DNA of 8,378 bases from Pseudomonadota bacterium (GTDB taxonomy: Bacteria > Pseudomonadota > Gammaproteobacteria > Legionellales > Legionellaceae): positions 1-8,378 of the forward strand of contig JAKBCM010000052.1 in NCBI GenBank assembly GCA_021807845.1. Direction: 5' to 3'. Below are positions 5,669 to 8,378 of the stretch, in pieces (the stretch's first letter is position 1; each line of letters begins with the position of its first letter). The notes beneath the pieces are model-generated. The model did not search any database. It had not been told where the DNA came from and saw only the letters and a list, made by a program, of their open reading frames with translations. Made by a program: the position numbers and the translations under genes.

Positions 5669-8095
5669 TTACATTTTCTTATGGAAAAGGCTCGATGATA
5701 TATCTATGTCAGCTTCCAAAGCTTGACTCAATAACTCATGATGTGCTTGACCAACCATAGTGTTCTGAAGAGCAAGATGAACTAAGGCTTTTCTCAATGC
5801 ATCAGGATGGTTCTTTCTCAGTTGTCTCTCAACCCCTAAGGATGAAAGCAAAGGTGCCCATTCCTTTTTAAAAAATAACCCTGAGTTTCTTGACCAATAA
5901 AAGAGTTGTTTCAAATCATCGATTTTGAAAATAGAAAATATGTGTGAGTCGATAGCTTGCAGAGGTTGTAGCAGGTCGCTCAGAATGATTTCAACAACAG
6001 AAGCATTGGGATGTGTTTGAAGATAATCGTTGATGCGATGTTGTGTCGCCATCAGCCGTTCAAATCGTTCAATATGTTTGTTTTGATGGTGGTTGTTTAA
6101 GATTACTAAGTACTCTCTGAATTGGTCAAAGTTTAAGTTAAAGAGGCTGAATATCGTTTGAGCTGAGGATGTCAATAGGTCATAAGTCAATAGATCATTG
6201 TCATCTTGTGATTGTGAAAAATCAAAACCCGCAGTCTCTAGAAGATTTAAACAGTTAATCAATGAATGGAGGGTTTGTAACTCATCTGGAGAGGCCGTAA
6301 TGGTTCTCATATTTTGTCCGACAGAGGAATCTAAATCAGTCAATAAAAAAAGGACTTTAGACATGCCACTCTTGTTCTTTGCGAATCCTGCTTTCTCATC
6401 ATGTACGCTTCGAAAATGGCGAATGAGCGCTTTAAAATTGCTACCATTACGCCAGGTATGCAATAAATCATGCCAACTCAGTAAAAAATCATGACAATGA
6501 CTGGCTCCATGAGGATTTTCTGTTTTGACTACATCGGGATGCGTCAATTCTACGGGTCTCCCAGGCGTTTTGATGTTAGCCGCTGTTGGGTAGAGCGTTT
6601 GTAGGTCTTCAACTGATTTAGTTTTTGCTTCTACTTCTTTCGTGTGAAGCGCCGGGACTTCATCATAAGCCCTAATCATGCGGCATGTGACTGGACCCAT
6701 CACAGCCACAGGTTCTGTATATTCTTCACCATGAGCGGCGAACTGCAAGGTATTCAATGTGTCTATCGTTGGCAAAATAAAGCTCAAAATTGGTGTTCCA
6801 GGCTCTTTAGCATCATATTGAGGTGAGATACATACACTTGGAATGTGGCAATTCACATGAGTCAAGTTAGCAAGGAATGCGATAGAATTTCCTTCGCGCA
6901 TATAATCTTCAAAGCTGAGTCCAAGTGTTGAAGGTTGGTTTGTTCTATCATAGTGTTGATGCAAAAAATGAGCTAAATGAGGCTCACTGTGCTCTATAAA
7001 TGTCTGGAATTCAACGGCATTATTGAGGTTCAATTGGTCCATTAAATAAAGAAGAGGCAAACTGGAAGGCTTGGTCTTCAGATAAGATTCCAGCATCTTT
7101 TTAAAATGTTTCTCCATGATTCTTCTTGAATGGTGTCCGTTGATTGCCAATTCTAGAGTATGATATAGATATGCAACAGTTTGCTCATGAGATAAATTGA
7201 TGGTGTAATAATGATGTTTTTCATCCGCGTGGGGTTCTTTTAATTTCATCGAGAGCGCTTTTTCTTCTTTCTCACCCCAATGACTGATGGAATGATAATC
7301 ATAAGGTCCATTCGGATCTGTTAAGTGAAACTTTGTAAATTGAGCCGCAGGATTTGCTGGCATCTGTCCCTTATTGAAACAAAATAAGCTTTCATACATT
7401 AATTTAACCGTCATCATTTCATTCATGCTCATCATGCCTCTACGCAATGCGCCAAATAGATGACGGGTGAAATCAGGGTGTCTGAAGTTGATTAAGGCAT
7501 ATTGATTGGCGCGGATTTTTTGTTCAATGTCTTCATTAAAACCATCATTTAAAGGCTCTCGTATGACTCTATGATGCAGCAGTTTTTTTTTCCTCTGAAG
7601 TCGGTGCAATTTTTCAATCAGGGCCTCTTTCTCTGTATGGGTTTCAACATATTTAATTTTCTTCTCTATGGCATGGATTCGAAACTGCAGCTGAATGATT
7701 TGAGCTGCTTTGTCTCTAAAAAAGGGCAGCGTCACCTGATGATAAGGCGTATTCTCTTTTAGTCTGTTGTAATGAATGAATTGATGAGCACTTTTTAATG
7801 GGAGTGGCAAAGTTTGGTATCGAATAGGAGGCTTATCTCCTTTTGAGAACAAATCAATGAGTATATAATCTTCAACAATCTGTAGGGGAAAAGTCTTATT
7901 CACTGAGGATAGCCCTTTGAGCTCATCTTGAAGCTTTTCTATACTGGCTATAGATTTGAGAGGAATCGCAATTCCTCTAGAGTAGAATTGAATGTCATCT
8001 TGTATACCCAACAGTTCAAGCACCAATATCAATATGGGAGCATCATCGTCTCCCAGCATTTGAAATAGAGTATCTCTCGATTTGGCGTTAATCAT
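5669..8095 (-). CDS. Large protein of unknown function, ~808 aa; effector-like candidate
   Basis: I do not recognise the family. Numbering from the TTG at 8104 (811 residues): no signal peptide or transmembrane helix is obvious, so it is likely cytoplasmic or exported by a non-Sec route. Residues 132-182 form a probable coiled coil ending in a basic patch (RLQRKKKLLHHRVIR, 168-182). The mid-part is rich in His and helical. The segment 437-550 stands out: beta-like 'TPILSFILPTIDTLNTLQF', then 'VMGPVTCRMIRAYDEVPALH' (468-487), then a His/Asp cluster at H522-P-D, H532-G, H536, H538-D, H545-D and H549, which could bind metal. The C-terminal third is helical; the tail has acidic residues (797-801) then SSSLFHKKM. 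Size, orphan status and polar tail resemble Dot/Icm type IV effectors, but this is inference. Start: TTG at 8104 and ATG at 8095 are both possible; the TATAAT at 8105-8110 favours the ATG. Neither has a Shine-Dalgarno. Confidence 0.8.
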   Translation of the reverse strand: MINAKSRDTLFQMLGDDDAPILILVLELLGIQDDIQFYSRGIAIPLKSIASIEKLQDELKGLSSVNKTFPLQIVEDYILIDLFSKGDKPPIRYQTLPLPLKSAHQFIHYNRLKENTPYHQVTLPFFRDKAAQIIQLQFRIHAIEKKIKYVETHTEKEALIEKLHRLQRKKKLLHHRVIREPLNDGFNEDIEQKIRANQYALINFRHPDFTRHLFGALRRGMMSMNEMMTVKLMYESLFCFNKGQMPANPAAQFTKFHLTDPNGPYDYHSISHWGEKEEKALSMKLKEPHADEKHHYYTINLSHEQTVAYLYHTLELAINGHHSRRIMEKHFKKMLESYLKTKPSSLPLLYLMDQLNLNNAVEFQTFIEHSEPHLAHFLHQHYDRTNQPSTLGLSFEDYMREGNSIAFLANLTHVNCHIPSVCISPQYDAKEPGTPILSFILPTIDTLNTLQFAAHGEEYTEPVAVMGPVTCRMIRAYDEVPALHTKEVEAKTKSVEDLQTLYPTAANIKTPGRPVELTHPDVVKTENPHGASHCHDFLLSWHDLLHTWRNGSNFKALIRHFRSVHDEKAGFAKNKSGMSKVLFLLTDLDSSVGQNMRTITASPDELQTLHSLINCLNLLETAGFDFSQSQDDNDLLTYDLLTSSAQTIFSLFNLNFDQFREYLVILNNHHQNKHIERFERLMATQHRINDYLQTHPNASVVEIILSDLLQPLQAIDSHIFSIFKIDDLKQLFYWSRNSGLFFKKEWAPLLSSLGVERQLRKNHPDALRKALVHLALQNTMVGQAHHELLSQALEADIDISSSLFHKKM

Positions 8096-8104
8096 ATTAA
8101 TCAA

Positions 8105-8133
8105 ATTATATACACATGCAGTGGCTTAGTCCA
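8105..8133 (-). promoter_or_regulatory. Candidate sigma-70 promoter abutting the large unknown gene
   Basis: On the minus strand a perfect TATAAT (complement of 8105-8110) is preceded after 17 bp by TGGACT (complement of 8128-8133, 4/6 to TTGACA). A normal start about 7 nt past the box would be near 8098, just 2-4 nt before the ATG at 8095 and downstream of the TTG at 8104. This implies a leaderless or nearly leaderless message if the promoter is used. Confidence 0.45.
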
Positions 8134-8182
8134 ACCAAAAGGGGACATTTCAAATTTGCCGCTACACGATTTACAAAAAAAT

Positions 8183-8206
8183 TTTACATGAAAAACACCA
8201 TGTGAT
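8183..8206. promoter_or_regulatory. Small dyad upstream of the large unknown gene
   Basis: TTACATG and CATGTGA are complementary at 6 of 7 positions, with an 8-nt spacer (perfect core ACATG at 8186-8190 and CATGT at 8199-8203). It lies about 50 bp upstream of the -35 of the minus-strand gene and could be an operator; the core is short enough to be chance. Confidence 0.2.
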
Positions 8207-8293
8207 GAAATAATGCACACTTAGTTAAATGTTTGGAGCTTAAGATGTTAATTATGCGTGGCTCGAGTTTAGCCATTTTTCCCTAATCCGTTC

Positions 8294-8330
8294 GCCCTGA
8301 GGAGCGTGCGTAGCACGCGTCTCGAAGGGC
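8294..8330. repeat. 37-bp dispersed palindromic repeat (GCCCTGAG...GAAGGGC type)
   Basis: The arms GCCCT (8294-8298) and AGGGC (8326-8330) enclose an inner perfect hairpin GCGTGC-GTA-GCACGC (8303-8317), joined by AG/CT pairing with small bulges. Repeats with a 'TTCGCCCTGAG...TCGAAGGGC' frame around a variable GC-rich hairpin are widespread in proteobacterial intergenic regions; family membership here is from pattern recall. It is much more GC-rich than its surroundings. Confidence 0.7.
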
Positions 8331-8378
8331 TTTCTAAGCAGCTAAAGTGAGCTGATAGATCAAGGAATCAATTTTTTC

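Noticed and set aside
6198..7762. Plus-strand ORFs opposite the large unknown gene (6198-6494, 6644-6826, 7571-7762)
   Set aside because: Shadows of the 811-codon minus-strand frame, without ribosome binding sites or recognisable domains.

Overview
This window is about 8.4 kb of moderately AT-rich bacterial DNA. It looks like accessory DNA from a gammaproteobacterium, most plausibly the Legionellales (Legionella, Coxiella and relatives). The clues are three Sec-exported, Gram-negative-type proteins in a row (an Asp-box propeller, a sedolisin protease and an outer-membrane barrel ending in Phe), a large orphan protein with the general look of an intracellular-lifestyle effector, and dispersed palindromic repeats of the 'GTCATCCCGAGC...' and 'GCCCTGAG...GAAGGGC' types. 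The taxonomic call is inference; there is no rRNA or housekeeping gene to anchor it.

Layout. Positions 53-916 (minus) encode a GNAT/FemAB-like acyltransferase with its own candidate promoter. Positions 917-1207 are non-coding and contain nested inverted repeats. Positions 1208-1339 (plus) hold a short ORF of 43 residues with a strong ribosome binding site. It resembles a signal peptide and overlaps the start of the next gene by 7 nt. Positions 1333-2496 encode an exported six-bladed Asp-box (BNR) propeller with a small Cys-containing N-terminal domain. Positions 2614-4599 encode a secreted pro-sedolisin (S53 peptidase) with a complete catalytic set; the start is moved to the ATG with a good Shine-Dalgarno. 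Positions 4694-5461 encode an OmpA-like 8-stranded outer-membrane barrel candidate, preceded by a perfect TTGACA box. A 156-bp imperfect palindrome (5497-5652) lies between the convergent ends of this gene and the next. Positions 5669-8095 (minus) encode a ~808-residue protein I do not recognise, with a coiled coil and a dense His/Asp cluster. Its TATAAT box sits almost on its start codon. The window ends with 280 bp of intergenic DNA carrying a second dispersed repeat (8294-8330).

How the genes may work together. The three plus-strand genes all encode envelope or secreted products, but the gaps between them and the separate promoter for the barrel argue against a single tight operon. The protease, propeller and barrel could act at the cell surface or outside the cell. 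The two minus-strand genes appear independent. The most interesting items are the unrecognised large protein with its unusual start region, the unannotated leader ORF coupled to the propeller gene, and the composite palindromic element between the convergent genes.
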